This document shows, in pieces, positions 27,301 to 37,724 of a stretch of DNA of 64,000 bases. Within the stretch, counting starts at the first letter, position 1, and the number at the start of each line of letters is the position of its first letter. The notes below the pieces were generated by a model. That model saw nothing but the letters and a program-made list of their open reading frames with translations, did not search any database and was not told the DNA's origin. Source of the stretch: Lates calcarifer (Eukaryota > Chordata > Actinopteri > Centropomidae); the NCBI RefSeq assembly GCF_001640805.2, contig NC_066833.1, positions 5,046,960 to 5,110,959 of the forward strand. Direction: 5' to 3'. Made by a program: the position numbers and the translations under genes.

Positions 27301-28498
27301 GATGTGAGAGTGGATCTGGTCTCGGTGAGGAGAGAGGAAGCAGAGGTGAAAAAGCAGAGACAGAGGAAGTGTCCAGCTTGTATCCATCCACAGGCAGAAG
27401 AACTCCTCTGTCCACACAGCTGTACACATACTCCACCCCGACCACAGGAGTTTGGTGCTTTTGGATGCTACGTAGCCTGTTGGAGCTCAGGTTGGACACA
27501 TCGCTGGTCACTATCAGAGAGCACTATGGGAAATGTAGGTGAGAACACAAAACAAGTTGTGATTTTTGTTAATCTACAGTATATAAGGGATCCAATCGTG
27601 ATCATACCTGTGGTATAAGTAAGGTTAGTTAAATAAGCCCAAGATGAATTATAACCCTGAGACTGCAGCACCCCAAACACATTCAAGTCAGCAGTATGGA
27701 AACATTTTGGTTATCCCCCCTCCCAAAAAAAATTGAGGTATAAACCCATACTGCAGGTTTGGGGAATCACCCATCCATTACCTAAACCGCTTATCCATTA
27801 AGGGTGGTGGAGGGCTTGGAGCCTATCCCAGCTGTCATCAGGCAAGAAACGGGGTGCACCCTGTACAGATGGCCAGTCCATCGCAGGGCCAACATATATA
27901 CACAAACAACCATTCACACCTACGGGCAATTTAGAGTCATCAATAAACCTAACCTGCATGTCTTTGGACTGTGGGAGGAAGCCGGAGTACCCGGAGAGAA
28001 CCCACACAGGCACAAGGAGACTCCACTCCCGGGCTCGAACCCAGAATCTTCTTGCTGTGACGCCACAGTGCTAACCACTGGTTAAAGGAATCATAACACT
28101 TATATAAACATATCCAACAGGTAGAAGTGCTCTAGGTGTAGACAAACTGTTGAAGGTAGCAGAATGCATTGGTGCCATGGTATCTTTGTTGACTATACCA
28201 CTAGGTTCATCCAAATATTAATCATATTGAAAATGGATGATATTTAATTTCTAGTAAAAGAGCTTGAACAGTCTGATATCTCTGCAACAGAGTTGGGAAA
28301 CAACAGGGCAATACCAGTCTAACCTGGTAATAAGACACACCTACAGTGGGGAATGATCACACTCACACTGACCTGTTTATTGACCACAAAGGAAATGCTG
28401 CCTCCATTCTCTGTTATTGCTGACTTTAGCTTCTTCTTCTCCTTGAAAGGCAAAGATTTCAGCTCCAAAAGTACAGTGCAGTCCTCGAACACAGCCAT
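8708..28498 (-). CDS. parp4: Poly(ADP-ribose) polymerase family member 4 (vault PARP), 35 coding exons
   Basis: This is the full PARP4 gene. The domain order BRCT, helical PARP regulatory-like region, PARP catalytic domain, VIT, VWA and C-terminal vault-binding-like region is unique to PARP4. My exon join gives 5401 nt. Removing one extra base in exon 31 gives 1800 codons, i.e. 1799 aa, against 1724 aa for human. The ATG at 28498 starts MAVFEDC and the stop is at 8708-8710. The segments are detailed in separate entries. Known for the family: a mono-ADP-ribosyltransferase that associates with the major vault protein in the cytoplasmic vault particle and is also found at the spindle. The triad H458, Y498, E568 (my numbering) is intact. 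The introns hold a Tc1-like element (11610-12629), an L2 fragment (27774-28081) and many microsatellites. Confidence 0.95.
11610..12629 (+). mobile_element. Tc1-like transposon, degraded, in a PARP4 intron
   Basis: The ends are imperfect inverted repeats: ACTCACTGAACACCTCATTA at the left, and at the right CAGTGAGTG preceded by GATAAAGTGCT. The interior corresponds to a transposase gene in the plus direction. Segments such as [18 protein letters not shown] (12130-12175) and [10 protein letters not shown] (about 12415-12445) are visible. The frame is broken many times, and the region around the second catalytic Asp is partly deleted. It sits in the intron between PARP4 exons 32 and 31, antisense to the gene. 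Confidence 0.8.
12947..13954 (-). CDS. parp4: PARP4 exon 31: long low-complexity exon with an apparent one-base insertion
   Basis: The exon is 1008 nt and Pro/Ser/Gly-rich, with proline runs and FG-type segments, like the corresponding long exon in human PARP4. The frame entering from exon 30 is open only to a stop at 13739-13741. The frame leaving into exon 32 is open from 13842 downward, with a stop just above that. The flanking exons need a length of 3n+2, and 1008 has one base too many. The overlap zone (13739-13842) contains C-runs on the sense strand (G-runs at 13766-13770 and 13775-13780). No alternative acceptor that I tested restores the frame. This is most simply a homopolymer error in the assembly or a recent frameshift allele. 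Confidence 0.85.
14346..15820 (-). CDS. parp4: PARP4 exons 25-30: post-VWA region
   Basis: Exons: 15650-15820, 15318-15398, 15072-15152, 14877-14972, 14534-14704 and 14346-14444. [33 protein letters not shown] and [13 protein letters not shown] are recognisable PARP4 segments. Exon 29 holds an acidic stretch (about [12 protein letters not shown]) and the conserved [15 protein letters not shown]. The exon 28 donor is GTTTGT, a weaker form of the consensus. Residues are about 1061-1293. Confidence 0.9.
16221..18977 (-). CDS. parp4: PARP4 exons 18-24: end of VIT and VWA domain
   Basis: Exons: 18931-18977, 18606-18687, 18198-18335, 17912-18101, 17561-17631, 16593-16780 and 16221-16320. The VWA metal-site motif DTSES is at residues 903-907, preceded by the hydrophobic strand [22 protein letters not shown] and [20 protein letters not shown] match vertebrate PARP4. 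The acceptors of exons 20 and 23 abut long GT and CT dinucleotide repeats. Phases are consistent throughout. Confidence 0.92.
16788..16824. repeat. (AG)n microsatellite forming the exon 23 polypyrimidine tract
   Basis: About 18 AG units on the plus strand read as (CT)n in PARP4 sense. They stand immediately before the CCTGTCAG acceptor of exon 23 (exon end 16780). Confidence 0.95.
18345..18386. repeat. (CA)n microsatellite next to the exon 20 acceptor
   Basis: About 21 CA units, read as (GT)n in sense, end about 10 bases before the acceptor of PARP4 exon 20 (exon end 18335). Confidence 0.95.
19522..20767 (-). CDS. parp4: PARP4 exons 14-17: VIT domain
   Basis: Exons: 20625-20767, 20289-20420, 19887-19973 and 19522-19686. 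The VIT (vault and inter-alpha-trypsin inhibitor) fold is seen in [35 protein letters not shown] and [20 protein letters not shown]. It is shared with inter-alpha-trypsin inhibitor heavy chains. In every known protein it sits just before a VWA domain, as here. Residues are about 613-788. Confidence 0.92.
20770..20802. repeat. (CA)n microsatellite next to the exon 14 acceptor
   Basis: This CA-rich tract with two imperfections reads as (GT)n in sense. It touches the TAG acceptor of PARP4 exon 14 (exon end 20767). Confidence 0.9.
21047..24510 (-). CDS. parp4: PARP4 exons 8-13: PARP catalytic domain
   Basis: Exons: 24343-24510, 23466-23617, 22749-22880, 22012-22110, 21531-21714 and 21047-21188. 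The catalytic triad is visible: His in PLLHSS (residue 458), Tyr in GSGIYFSD (498) and Glu in DDEYVVY (568). The Glu is in the position that would permit chain elongation, although PARP4 is known as a mono-ADP-ribosyltransferase. [11 protein letters not shown] and [13 protein letters not shown] are strongly conserved fold segments. No lesion is seen in this part. The donor of exon 12 lies directly beside a CA-rich tract (21503-21524). Confidence 0.93.
24683..26354 (-). CDS. parp4: PARP4 exons 3-7: linker and helical region before the catalytic domain
   Basis: Exons: 26228-26354, 25933-26011, 25736-25840, 25154-25312 and 24683-24820. All are bounded by AC/CT on the plus strand (GT/AG in sense) and the phases fit. 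Exon 3 is a Pro/Lys/Ser-rich linker. Exons 4-6 carry WGR-like strands ([24 protein letters not shown]). Exon 7 ([16 protein letters not shown] and [12 protein letters not shown]) matches the helical PARP regulatory-like region of human PARP4 closely. Residues are about 118-320. Confidence 0.9.
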
Positions 28499-28500
28499 GC
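27298..28500 (-). CDS. parp4: PARP4 exons 1-2: start codon and BRCT domain
   Basis: Exon 1 is 28373-28500, with the ATG two bases inside it and the acceptor at 28501-28502, so there is an upstream 5'UTR exon. Exon 2 is 27298-27523. Together they encode about 117 residues. The start and the [13 protein letters not shown] segment match the N-terminus of vertebrate PARP4. The BRCT fold continues with a VTSDVSNL strand and a [12 protein letters not shown] helix. BRCT domains mediate phosphopeptide or protein contacts. An L2-type LINE fragment and a low-complexity tract lie in the intron between the exons. Confidence 0.93.
27774..28081 (-). mobile_element. L2/Maui-type LINE 3' fragment
   Basis: The sequence has the well-known fish LINE 3'-end words: CCATCCATTACC, GGAGCCTATCCCAGCTGTCA, CTGCATGTCTTTGGACTGTG and CTAACCACTG. 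The CCATCC tail at the left end puts the element's 3' end at about 27774 (minus orientation). It is 5' truncated, without reverse transcriptase, in PARP4 intron 1. Confidence 0.7.
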
Positions 28501-28722
28501 CTGTAAGGACAACACATACCCGAACATATCATGATTATAATTGATAATTATAGCAGTGTATGATCACATATAATACTAGTTGGTTTCAGCAACTTGCTTT
28601 GTTTGATGTTTTTTCACATACTTGCATACAGACTTTTAGTGTAAATAGCAGGGTGATAGGTTTTAATATACTTTAAATGTCAAGATTTAAAGTATATTAA
28701 TGTTATATCTCCAGTAGAGCAC

Positions 28723-28727
<5 letters not shown>

Positions 28728-28797
<70 letters not shown>
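28728..28797. repeat. (CT)n(CA)n compound microsatellite
   Basis: A pure CT run with one interruption is followed by CA units. It lies in the first PARP4 intron, between the presumed 5'UTR exon and coding exon 1. Other simple repeats in the window: CA at 8141-8161, 9534-9558 and 46572-46599; AT at 53223-53270; poly-A at 57015-57034. Confidence 0.95.
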
Positions 28798-29122
28798 GGA
28801 AGCAAATTCCCCGTAACATTAAATTAACATTACAATCACTACCAGGTGCGCTAAAACAGCATTAGCTACTTTACACAAACTGTCACATTTGTTCAAGACG
28901 TAGTTTGTCTCTTTTACACACATACATACGAAGAAAAATTAAGAAACAAAACAACCAGGATTTAAAAAATGAACAAAGTTAGCAAAGTGTAGGTCTCCCA
29001 AAAATGTCCAGTAAAGTGCATTATTACCCGCAAAAATATGGTTAGCTAAAGCTCTGTGAAACATTTTGCAAATAAGTAAGTTAGGTGTTAAAAACAAATA
29101 AAACTACTAAAGTTTAATTTAC

Positions 29123-29330
29123 CGCAAACATCCAGGCGATACTCCTACAGCTGCTGTCAGAAAGTATAGGTCGAGGTGTTGTCTTCTATCAGACGAAATA
29201 CTGGAACATTATCATCTGTCGCAAGTGTGTATTTCAGGTCGCCTTGTTCCGGTGTATTTTCAAAATAAAGGTCGTGACGTTAGGTGACGAGAAGCTTTCA
29301 ACATAAACCCAGTGTCACTATGATAATGAA
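29123..29330 (-). promoter_or_regulatory. parp4: Probable PARP4 5'UTR exon and core promoter
   Basis: A GT donor (plus-strand AC at 29121-29122) follows a CpG-containing stretch. It is the best candidate for the non-coding first exon that the acceptor at 28501 requires. Upstream in sense lie an ETS-type CCGGAA (minus strand, near 29250) and two CRE-like half sites (TGACGTTA and GTGACG, near 29276-29290). No TATA box is placed with confidence. The site assignments are motif matches only. Confidence 0.45.
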
Positions 29331-29339
29331 CAACTGTAA

Positions 29340-31420
29340 AATTAATATTTCAAAAAGTTCTTTTGTTGTTTGCATATCTAAATTTAATTCAGCATTAAGC
29401 TGATTTCATTGTAATATACTGAGTTTTTAAAAACAAAAACAATGAACAATTACCCTTTCATTTTGCAAGCAAAGTTGCTTGTAACACCAAAGGAATTCTG
29501 GTCAGCGATGATGATGCTCAACAACTATGCTTTTGATATGTGCCACAACTGAGCAGTGTTTTCTGTCTGGCTTTTACATTGAAAGAGTAGTAGCAGTCTC
29601 GCAGTCAGTCGCTGTGACTTGACAGAGATAGTCAGTTTCTTCCTGGTTCAAATCAAACACAATTTCCAGTTATCCATAGGGGCTGCTCTATTTACTGCAC
29701 AGCCACAGGGCCATGCTGCCCTCCTCTGGATGAAGAGTTGTACTGAAAACAATAACTACACAGTGAAACATAAATTAACTGGGCAAACTTAAGTACAAGT
29801 GCATAAAAGAATGAAGAATCAAAGAAAGAATATGTGATGTAAATTGTGATTTTGTTTCTTGCTGTTTGAAACAGCCACACTGGGGCTTCTATATTTTATA
29901 TAAATGGATAAATACTTAAACATATTGCAGGGAAATTGAAAACAGGTCAAAGAATGTCAGATTTAATTCAGTGGCTACTTGATGATTTTTTCAGTACTAG
30001 CATGGGAATTATTCACAATCCCCTTAAGGAGAAAAAATACATTATTTAAAGGCAGCTACATGCAGTTAGCTGAAGTACAAATATTCAAAGTGAACTCAAT
30101 TCTCAAAATCTCATTTTATCTTTCTATTGAGCAGCCAAAGAACTTCCTCTGACAAAGATGAGACAGAGTGCTTTATGAACATACGATGTCAACTGATGAT
30201 TAGGCTGGTTAAACTTGTTGAGTTCGTGGCAGTACATTTCAAGTAATATAAAGTCACATGTTTGAATTTGTTTTAATATAAATTTCTGTGTTTATACGCA
30301 TGAAGATATTTGACTACTATAACTGGACATACATATAATCTCTTTGTATTTATAATATAGATTAAAGAGGAAATGTAGAACAGCAGATGCCTAGCTTGAG
30401 ATAACAGAACAAGTTGCCTTTTCAACCATATGAGGTGTGTAGCTCTTGGGATGACAAGCATGATAAGTATTTAAATTAACCGGGTGGGTTATCATGGTTT
30501 GGGGCTCTATTTTCCTGCTGGTTGCCAAGCCAGGGTAAAAGCAAATATCATCTTCTGCAATGTTGGAGGTATACTTACTTTATTTAATGTTTTATCATCT
30601 GCACATATTCTGTACTTTCCTGGCTCCAAAGAGGACAGGTGCAGTCAAAGCTGTGTTTGTGCTGAGGTGAGAGGACAGGTGCAGCTGTGTTTGTGCTGAT
30701 GCATAGTGCAATTATGGTGCTTATTTTTACAATAAAGTGCATTTGCCAGTTTCTTGGGACAGATAATGTATGTTAGGAGGGGATCATGGGAAGCAATTAT
30801 TAATGTATGTTATTATGTTTCCTGTTTTTAGGTTATTACTTCACAGCAAAGAAATTCACAAGAAATCCACCAAACTAAATATCAACTTTATTGAACAAAA
30901 AATTAACATATATAAATAATACAGATATTCTTTGGTCTTCATTGTGGAGTGGCACAAACTTTCAGCAAGAACAATAAGTGCAGCAAACTCACATTTGTCC
31001 CCATAATCACCCCCATCGTTTCATGTGCCATTTCACACATCAGTACAATGTAAATAACTGACATGTCATAGAGTTTACAATACATATTTTTCCAATTACC
31101 CCTGACACTTTTCGTTAAACTTCATCTTGGGGAATTTATTTGAATGGACATAAATATGTTCATACATTACAATTTGTCTGTAAAATATAATAAAATATAA
31201 TAATAATAAATAAGTGTAAGACATCCAGAAGTAATTGGCAGGAAAAAAAAACCCTAATCCTGAGGTGCAGAAGGACTCACCTTGGCAAAAGCCTGGTAAC
31301 AAACCTGATTTTTCCTGTGATGTACAGTGCTGTGAAAAAAATTCCAGCTGGAGGCGATAAATTCTCGCTAACTCCTGTGGTGTATTTTTAACACATGTGT
31401 TATATCTGAAACACTACAGG
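29340..31420. other. Intergenic spacer between PARP4 and the small ORF/HSPA12-like locus
   Basis: No exon or transposon is recognised. The only structure is a short tandem duplication at about 30634-30700, where GAGGACAGGTGCAG plus CTGTGTTTGTGCTGA occurs twice. The sequence is otherwise AT-rich and unremarkable. Confidence 0.5.
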
Positions 31421-31421
31421 T

Positions 31422-31850
31422 CTAAACCCCATGTGGTTTGGTGATGCTCTCTTGGCTAAGGAGAAAGGACAAGACAGTAGTGTGGCAGCATAACCATTTC
31501 CATAGCACCATCAAAATTACCACAAATGCAACAGTAGTCAGCGCAATAACAATATCCACAGCCACAGCTTCATCCAGCACAGCCAGAGTAGCTGCAGCTG
31601 TGCTGACAGCTGGTGGCTGCTTAGTTTCACAGCTTGGCCATTCAAAAGGATTAATGAACAATAAATGCATAAAGTGTGACATCATCTCTCCTTTCTTATC
31701 ATCTCTCCTAAACTGGTTGTGTGTTATAACTGGAGTGGACCAACACACTAACTGTTTCTGTGGATCAGGGCAAACACAAAATTTAATGCAAGGTATTGCA
31801 AAAGTTATTGCAGGAGAAAGCAAAAGAGTAGTTAAGAAAAATCCCACCAT
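31422..31850 (-). CDS. Unrecognised 142-aa ORF with signal peptide-like start and one membrane helix
   Basis: I do not recognise this gene. The ORF is a single open frame from an ATG in good context (A at -3, G at +4) to TAG. The N-terminus (MVGFFLTTLLLSPAITFA) looks like a signal peptide. Next comes a cysteine cluster spaced C-x3-C-x-C-x8-C, reminiscent of an LRR N-terminal cap. A spacer with NPFEWPSC follows. A hydrophobic helix spans about residues 99-120 (IVIALTTVAFVVILMVLW), with WLCC after it and a short tail. A type I single-pass protein is the natural reading. An ORF of equal size on the other strand (31438-31860) overlaps it and looks like its shadow. It lies about 450 bp downstream of the HSPA12-like stop, on the same strand. 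It could be a remnant of an LRR membrane protein that lost its repeats, or chance. Confidence 0.35.
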   Translation of the reverse strand: MVGFFLTTLLLSPAITFAIPCIKFCVCPDPQKQLVCWSTPVITHNQFRRDDKKGEMMSHFMHLLFINPFEWPSCETKQPPAVSTAAATLAVLDEAVAVDIVIALTTVAFVVILMVLWKWLCCHTTVLSFLLSQESITKPHGV

Positions 31851-31996
31851 GATCCCTTAGTTTTGAACTGAACTTTCTTTGTGATATAATCCCCTGGTTG
31901 TCTGTGGATAAGTTTGTATTTTGATTTTATTACACATATCATGAAGATCAATTAAATGCCTCTTTAATTCCATCTGCTTTGATTTCTCAAACAAAT

Positions 31997-32002
31997 TTTA
32001 TT
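31997..32002 (-). terminator. Candidate polyadenylation signal of the HSPA12-like gene
   Basis: TTTATT on the plus strand is AATAAA in sense, about 300 bases after the HSPA12-like stop codon. If used, the transcript ends before the small ORF at 31422-31850. Confidence 0.45.
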
Positions 32003-32305
32003 AAGGACAACTCAGTTCTATCCGGTGTCTCAGTAAACTGTGCCAGTGAGCCACCACGTACAACACCAGGACCCTGGAACTGGATCACGTACATAGAATG
32101 GACTCCAAAGGTGAGCAAGTTCCAAGGTCATGAGGAGAGGGACCATGGCACAGCATGCATGGTAAAAGGTACATGCCCTCTATTTAGCCATTGCCAAATT
32201 GTCTAATATCTTGACCTTTGAACTTGTCGTATGATGTTGATACAATATGTTTTGAGGAAACAACAGAGGAAATAGCTGCATTTTGGTAGAAAAGCTAGAA
32301 AATCT

Positions 32306-35290
32306 TCATGCTCTGGTCATGAAATCAATCTTAGTTTCACCTCTTGACTGGGAATCAATGTCAGTGACTGTGGCTTGAATTTCTGTGGAGCCAAACTTTA
32401 TTTCCAGTTTGATTTTTCGATTTCTGCCGCGTTCAGTGCAGGGCATGTTAACATAAACTGAACCAACAGGCTCCAGTCCCCACTCATCCACATACTTTGG
32501 ATTTCCTCTTTCTGTGCGGTAAAATGCACAAATTACAGATGTCTGATTTGCATCTACAGGATTGAAAATGTGCTCTCTGGTTTCATCCCAACCAACATCC
32601 TCACCTATTTCCACCAGTTTCTTGAAAATATCACGACACCAGTCCCCCTCTTGATTTGCGATTTTCTTTTCTGCCCGGTGTGTGGACTCATCAAATTTCT
32701 GCCAGACATCAATCCCGTATGTAAAAGCACTTTTTCGGATTGCCACAATCCCTGGGTTTCTTCCAAACATGACAGCTCCCTTCACAATTGCCTCCTGGGC
32801 CCTGTAAGGACACAGCACTTTACACTGAGTATTAAACTCACTGGTAATGCGTCTACGCAGAACATCACTTGAAGCGTAGCCCCCCACTAAGAGAATATAC
32901 CGAATTTTGAAACCTTTCTTCAAGATTTCTCTGAGATTGTTGGTGATCTTGCCAAGACTGTCACTAAAGAAAGATTTCATTTTCTCTCTCGAGATTTTGA
33001 TTTGTCCATCATCCCAGGATGCGCCTTGCACCTTGTTGAAGTATGTTTCAATCTGCTGTTCTCTTTTCTTAGCTAATTCAGTTAAGTTATATGGGCAGGC
33101 GACTCTGGCATCATCATCCTCTTGTTTGATGAAAGTGAAATCATACATCATTCTCTGAAGCTCACTGGGATGGCCTTTTTCATACTCATCCCACAGGTCA
33201 TCAGAGAATATTTCTTTGAGGAAATCTTTGAATTTTTCATCCACTGTTTGTCCTCCCATGTCATTGCCACAAGCCTTGTGCAGTTGCTTCAGGGCGCCTC
33301 CACACAGCACCTCATGTACAGTTATGTCAACAGTACCACCTGTAACACAAAAACGTATGTGTGCTAACTACAGCATTTGAGCAAGTGGTAGTTTTTTTAA
33401 ATCACCCTTCAAAAGTCTCAGAAGCATTTAAAAGTATGTCAACTGGGCTTAACTGTGTCAGTGTTATCCAGCTAAAGCTACTTATTCCATCTATGCGATT
33501 CAGCCTGTTTTAAGCTGCTCAAGGTTTCCGCCTGTGGTAATGAATTATGCCTTCTGACTGTTGCCAGGTTTTTTAATGTAAAATGCCTGTTGGAAATATT
33601 AAGTTTCAGTGAGGAACAGCATTTGGGGAAAAAAAGAAATTCAGAGTCTGGTTGTCTTTACAGTTGAGATGAAGTCCCTTATAACTTTGTTATATCTGAC
33701 AAACAGTGGGTTTACTAGCTGTGTGAATCTTGTGGTTTAATGGAAAAGACTATCAAATATACAGTACATGTTATGATATACTGCATAAACCACTCGTGTT
33801 TTAAAACAATGTATATGTACTTATACATAATTGAATTGCAGTGGTTCAATACATTTGTGGACTTTTGCATCGAATTTGCAAATCAACACTTGACTGGCTG
33901 TAGGCAAAGAGAGTTGGAGCAGAAGCTTTTGATTTTTTGAAGTAGATAGTATGGACAATGACAACCTGAATGTTGCCATCAAAGAGTGCTTCTGCCAACC
34001 ATCTACTGGGATACAACCAACTTTGTTTCATGAACACACCCTTGTTTCAAGTGAGAGACAGCAGGTGTACTACCACTGAGACAATGCCCCCATAGAAACC
34101 ACAGCAAGCATCACAGGTACACCACACCCAGATGTCCTTTTTGATTTTAAAGGAGGAAGTGGTGGATGTTCCCTTTGATGTGCAGGGGTCATCTGAGAAA
34201 GTAAATAAATTGGTTTATCATTTGCTTTCACTAGTTACTGAATGCTGTTCATTTCAGCAAATGACACGATTAACTCTAATCAGCAGATGATTTGTCTGAG
34301 TTGTGTCAATTTGGAGCACTCGCTTGTCATGCATGTATTTTTTAAAGCTAATATTTGGCTTTAACAGGGGTTATACAGCACTACATACCTCCACAATCAA
34401 CAACAATGTATTGTGTTCCTGGAGTGTCCTCTAATGTGTCTTTGTTTTGGTTGTCTGCAATGAAACCATCAGCTGGGAGCTTCTTACACCAGATTGAGGC
34501 TGCCTCTGGTTCCAGTGCTATTACCAACCGGTTTGCTGTTTCATTTGTTACAATTCCGGCCTAGAATTTAAATCAGCAAATTAGTCAATCAATCAGTACA
34601 ATGAATGTAAAACTGCATTTTATTGTTCTACACTTTTATAAAACAAGTAATTACCTCAGTTGCAGCTTCTCTCATGAACTGCTTTGCTGAAACATCCCAG
34701 ATAGCAGGTACTGTCAGAACCCAGGTGAAATCAGAGGCAACATACTGAATCCCTGATGTATGGACACTAATGGTTTTCAGTGCATCTTCCTTCAGGTAGT
34801 GCAGTGCTGCTGTGAATACTTTCAGGGCATTCATTGACTTTCCATTTGCTGCCGGAATCATTATGTTTCTATTGAGTTTCTGGTGATAAGTTACAATATA
34901 TTAGTTAGTGAACCACGATGCTAAATACAACAATATTGGCAGTGGAGTAGAATAACTCATTTAGACACAACTTTCTTGGGTTTCAAACAATAAAGATGGT
35001 TTACTCACTTTTCCATAGAGAGACATCTTGAAGTTTTCAAAGAAGTACTTTTCCCTTGCTTCTGGGTTACCCATCTTACAATATGACATTTTGGCATCAT
35101 AACCAAAGCCAATGAATTCTTCCTTTTCATTGAAAAGAATGCAGGTTGGAGTCTTTGGGGTGTCAAATCGATGCTTTTTCCCCCAGGTCTTCAGAATGGG
35201 CTCAGTTTGTGCCTCTCTTGGTGACACACTGTAGGCATATCCACTGTATGCAGTACCAAAGTCTATCGCTATGATAAAGGAATCACCCAT
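32306..35290 (-). CDS. Heat shock 70 kDa protein 12-like (HSPA12 family), 570 aa
   Basis: There are four coding exons: 35009-35290 (ATG at 35290; exon extends to 35316 as 5'UTR), 34655-34879, 34389-34560 and 32306-33339. The sum is 1713 nt, i.e. 571 codons with stop, and all junctions are GT/AG and in phase. The divergent HSP70 actin-like ATPase fold is seen as phosphate-1 loop IAIDFGTAYSGYAYS (residues 7-21), phosphate-2 loop VVDCGGGTVDIT (222-233) and adenosine motif ILLVGGYASSDVL (about 375-387). The substrate-binding domain of classic HSP70 is absent, as in HSPA12A/B. An AATAAA (minus, plus-strand 31997-32002) suggests polyadenylation near 31.98 kb. HSPA12-like genes are multicopy in fish and their role is poorly defined; cytosolic and stress- or immune-linked is an inference. 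Codon frames are intact. Confidence 0.9.
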
Positions 35291-36075
35291 TGCATAAACA
35301 GATTTAGCTATGCGAACTAAAGAAAAAGTCAAAATGGCAATATACAGCAATTACTATGCCTAAAAAGTGCTGAATGTTATGATTCAGTGCATTTAATAGT
35401 GTTCTGTCAATGTTCTGTCCCTCCTCCCTGGCAGCTGTAGGAAGGGTGTGGTCACATTAAAACTACTGACAGACTCACAATGAACATCACAGGTTGAGAG
35501 AAAAGAAAGAGCAAAATGAACAGAAACTAAGAGACTTGTTTTCCCTCATCTTCCTTTCTGTCATCTACTTTTTGTTTACACCCAATAATAATCCTCGTAA
35601 TTTCTTCTTGTATAATTCTAACCTGTGCATTGTCACCCTACTGAAAGGCTTGCTTTTTCATCACTGCTTTCAATTCTCCATTTATCCATGGCTTATCCTT
35701 TATATCTCATTTTGTTGGTTTAACATTGTCCACACAAAAGTGTATAGTCTGTTACCACAAGGTTGAGACCATCCAAGTTCTCACAGTATGTTTGAAGATG
35801 TCCCATGTTGCTCAGTCAAAACATCCAAGATTATCCACCAATTAATTCTTTCATATCTCAATTCTTCTTCTAAGGCTCACTGGTTTTAAGCTGCTGTTTA
35901 AGGTTTATAAATATTATAATCCAAGTAGCCAAGAGGTGGTTTTGAATCCCCGCCATGTTGTTCCTTTATGTTACCAAAGCACAGGTTAAGTGTCTTTAGT
36001 GAGACAAGTAATATACTGATTAAAGTGAGGTGATCTGCAATGGAACAGTCATTGTCACTGAAATTCCTCAGTACA

Positions 36076-36499
36076 TACATTGATCAGCCATAACATTAAA
36101 ACCACTGACAAGTGAAGTGAATGATATTGATAATCTCATTACAATAGAATGCTCTGCTGAGGTCTGGTTTTCATCTAGATGGCAATTTTACATGTACCAC
36201 CCACCTAAACATTGCTGCAGACCAAACACCCCCTGTGTTCCTTGGGCCATTTGTGAGCAGTTTTTGAGGTGTGGTTGGAGCATTGCACTGCTAGAGGAAG
36301 CCCCTGCCATTAGGGAGTGCTTTTGCCATAGAGGTCGTGTGCTTGGTCTGTAACAATATTTAGTTGGTGGTATGTGTCAAAGTCAAGATATCAAGATAAA
36401 TGCTAGAACCCAAGGTTTCTCAGGAGAATATTGTAACAAAATAATCAATGTTATTCTCTTCACATGTCAATGGTCGTAATGTTATGGCTAATCAGTGTA
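36076..36499. mobile_element. MITE-like non-autonomous DNA transposon (about 424 bp)
   Basis: The left end ACATTGATCAGCCATAACA and the right end GTTATGGCTAATCAGTGTAA are inverted repeats that extend for about 40 bases with mismatches. TA dinucleotides lie at both edges, as expected for Tc1/mariner-type insertions. There is no transposase ORF. It lies in the spacer 5' of the HSPA12-like gene. Confidence 0.75.
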
Positions 36500-37720
36500 A
36501 TTGGTGGCAAACAGTTTAGCAAGTCTGGCCAGCTGCCATCTCTCAACATTCAGGGGGTTTAAACTGCCTTACAGTGCATGTGCAATTGCATCAACACTTG
36601 AGAGCTGCTCTGGGTTCTAAATGTGTATTGTGTTTTTAACTATATGTTTGGTTTAAGGGTGAATGTGCACCTAGTATTTGGAGGACGATATTTCACTTGT
36701 GTGTATGCTGTGTGTGTATACAAATAAATATGATTCTGATTCTGATGTTGATTCTAAAGAATGGCCTGTCTTGGTACAGAGTGTCTCAGAGGGAAACACT
36801 CGGAGCTACAGTGGTATACAGTTCCAAATGTTAAAAATATGATGACTCTTAAACAAAGAGCATTCTCTGTTATTTCTGTACTGAGGTACACGTAACTGAA
36901 TCATATGTGAATTCTAGTATAGCTGTAACGTTTAGTGGCAATCAACAACCCAGCCAATAAATGCATTTCTCAGTTTCAACCTATGTCCTGATTGTGACTT
37001 TAAGCGGTAACTCCAATCTAGGAAATACATAGTGGCACTGGCATCTATGGAAAGAATAGTTACCTCTGACACATGGCTAACAACATTCAGCACAACAAAC
37101 CATTACATATGCAGAGTCAAACCTCAAACCTCACCATTCAAGCCAAATTATCACCTTAAATTCTTTAAAGTAACACCAAAGAGGCCAAAACAAGCCACAG
37201 AAAACACCCACCCTACCAGAAAGCGTAGAGCCATGGCAACAAGGTACATAGCATACAGATGATTTGCAACTAATTTCCATGAAAGACAAATGTGGTCTTT
37301 GTCTGGATCTCTGCATTAGATTTTCTATCAGGCCATCTGGATCCTCATATTAACAACCTTCCACACAGACACAAACACTTTCACTTACACAAGGTCACTT
37401 TAACTGTAAATACTGGAAGATTTGTCAGTATATTTGCTGTATGTACATAAATTTGTATATATACTGTACAAATCTATATTATATGTATATATAGATATGC
37501 ATATATACGTTTATATAGTTTTAGCTGCTGCCTTTGTGTTATTGTGTAGTACTTTTGCTTATGTAAAGGATTTGAATACTTGCTCCACCACTGAAGGTCA
37601 CACACTGGCACAAACAAATTAACTAACAGTAAGTAAATTAAATACACAGGTGGGTGGTTTTGGTATCATCAGACACTTGTTTGAGTGGTGAACCATACAT
37701 CATTTTTCGCAACTGACTGG
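36500..37720. other. Spacer without a recognised gene
   Basis: A short (GATTCT)n-like tail at about 36732-36757 after AAATAAATA resembles the 3' tail of a non-LTR retroelement. Nothing else is identified; the small open frames here show no family signature. Confidence 0.4.
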
Positions 37721-37724
37721 AATG

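Noticed and set aside
31438..31860. 140-codon ORF on the plus strand
   Set aside because: It overlaps the minus-strand ORF almost completely and lacks a signal peptide, domain or recognisable motif. The minus-strand reading has the more protein-like features.
32570..33158. Plus-strand ORFs over the HSPA12-like last exon
   Set aside because: They are shadows of the conserved minus-strand exon.
33846..34180. Possible extra HSPA12-like exon inside the last intron
   Set aside because: The four exons already join in frame to 570 aa with both phosphate loops complete. No HSP70-like segment is readable here.
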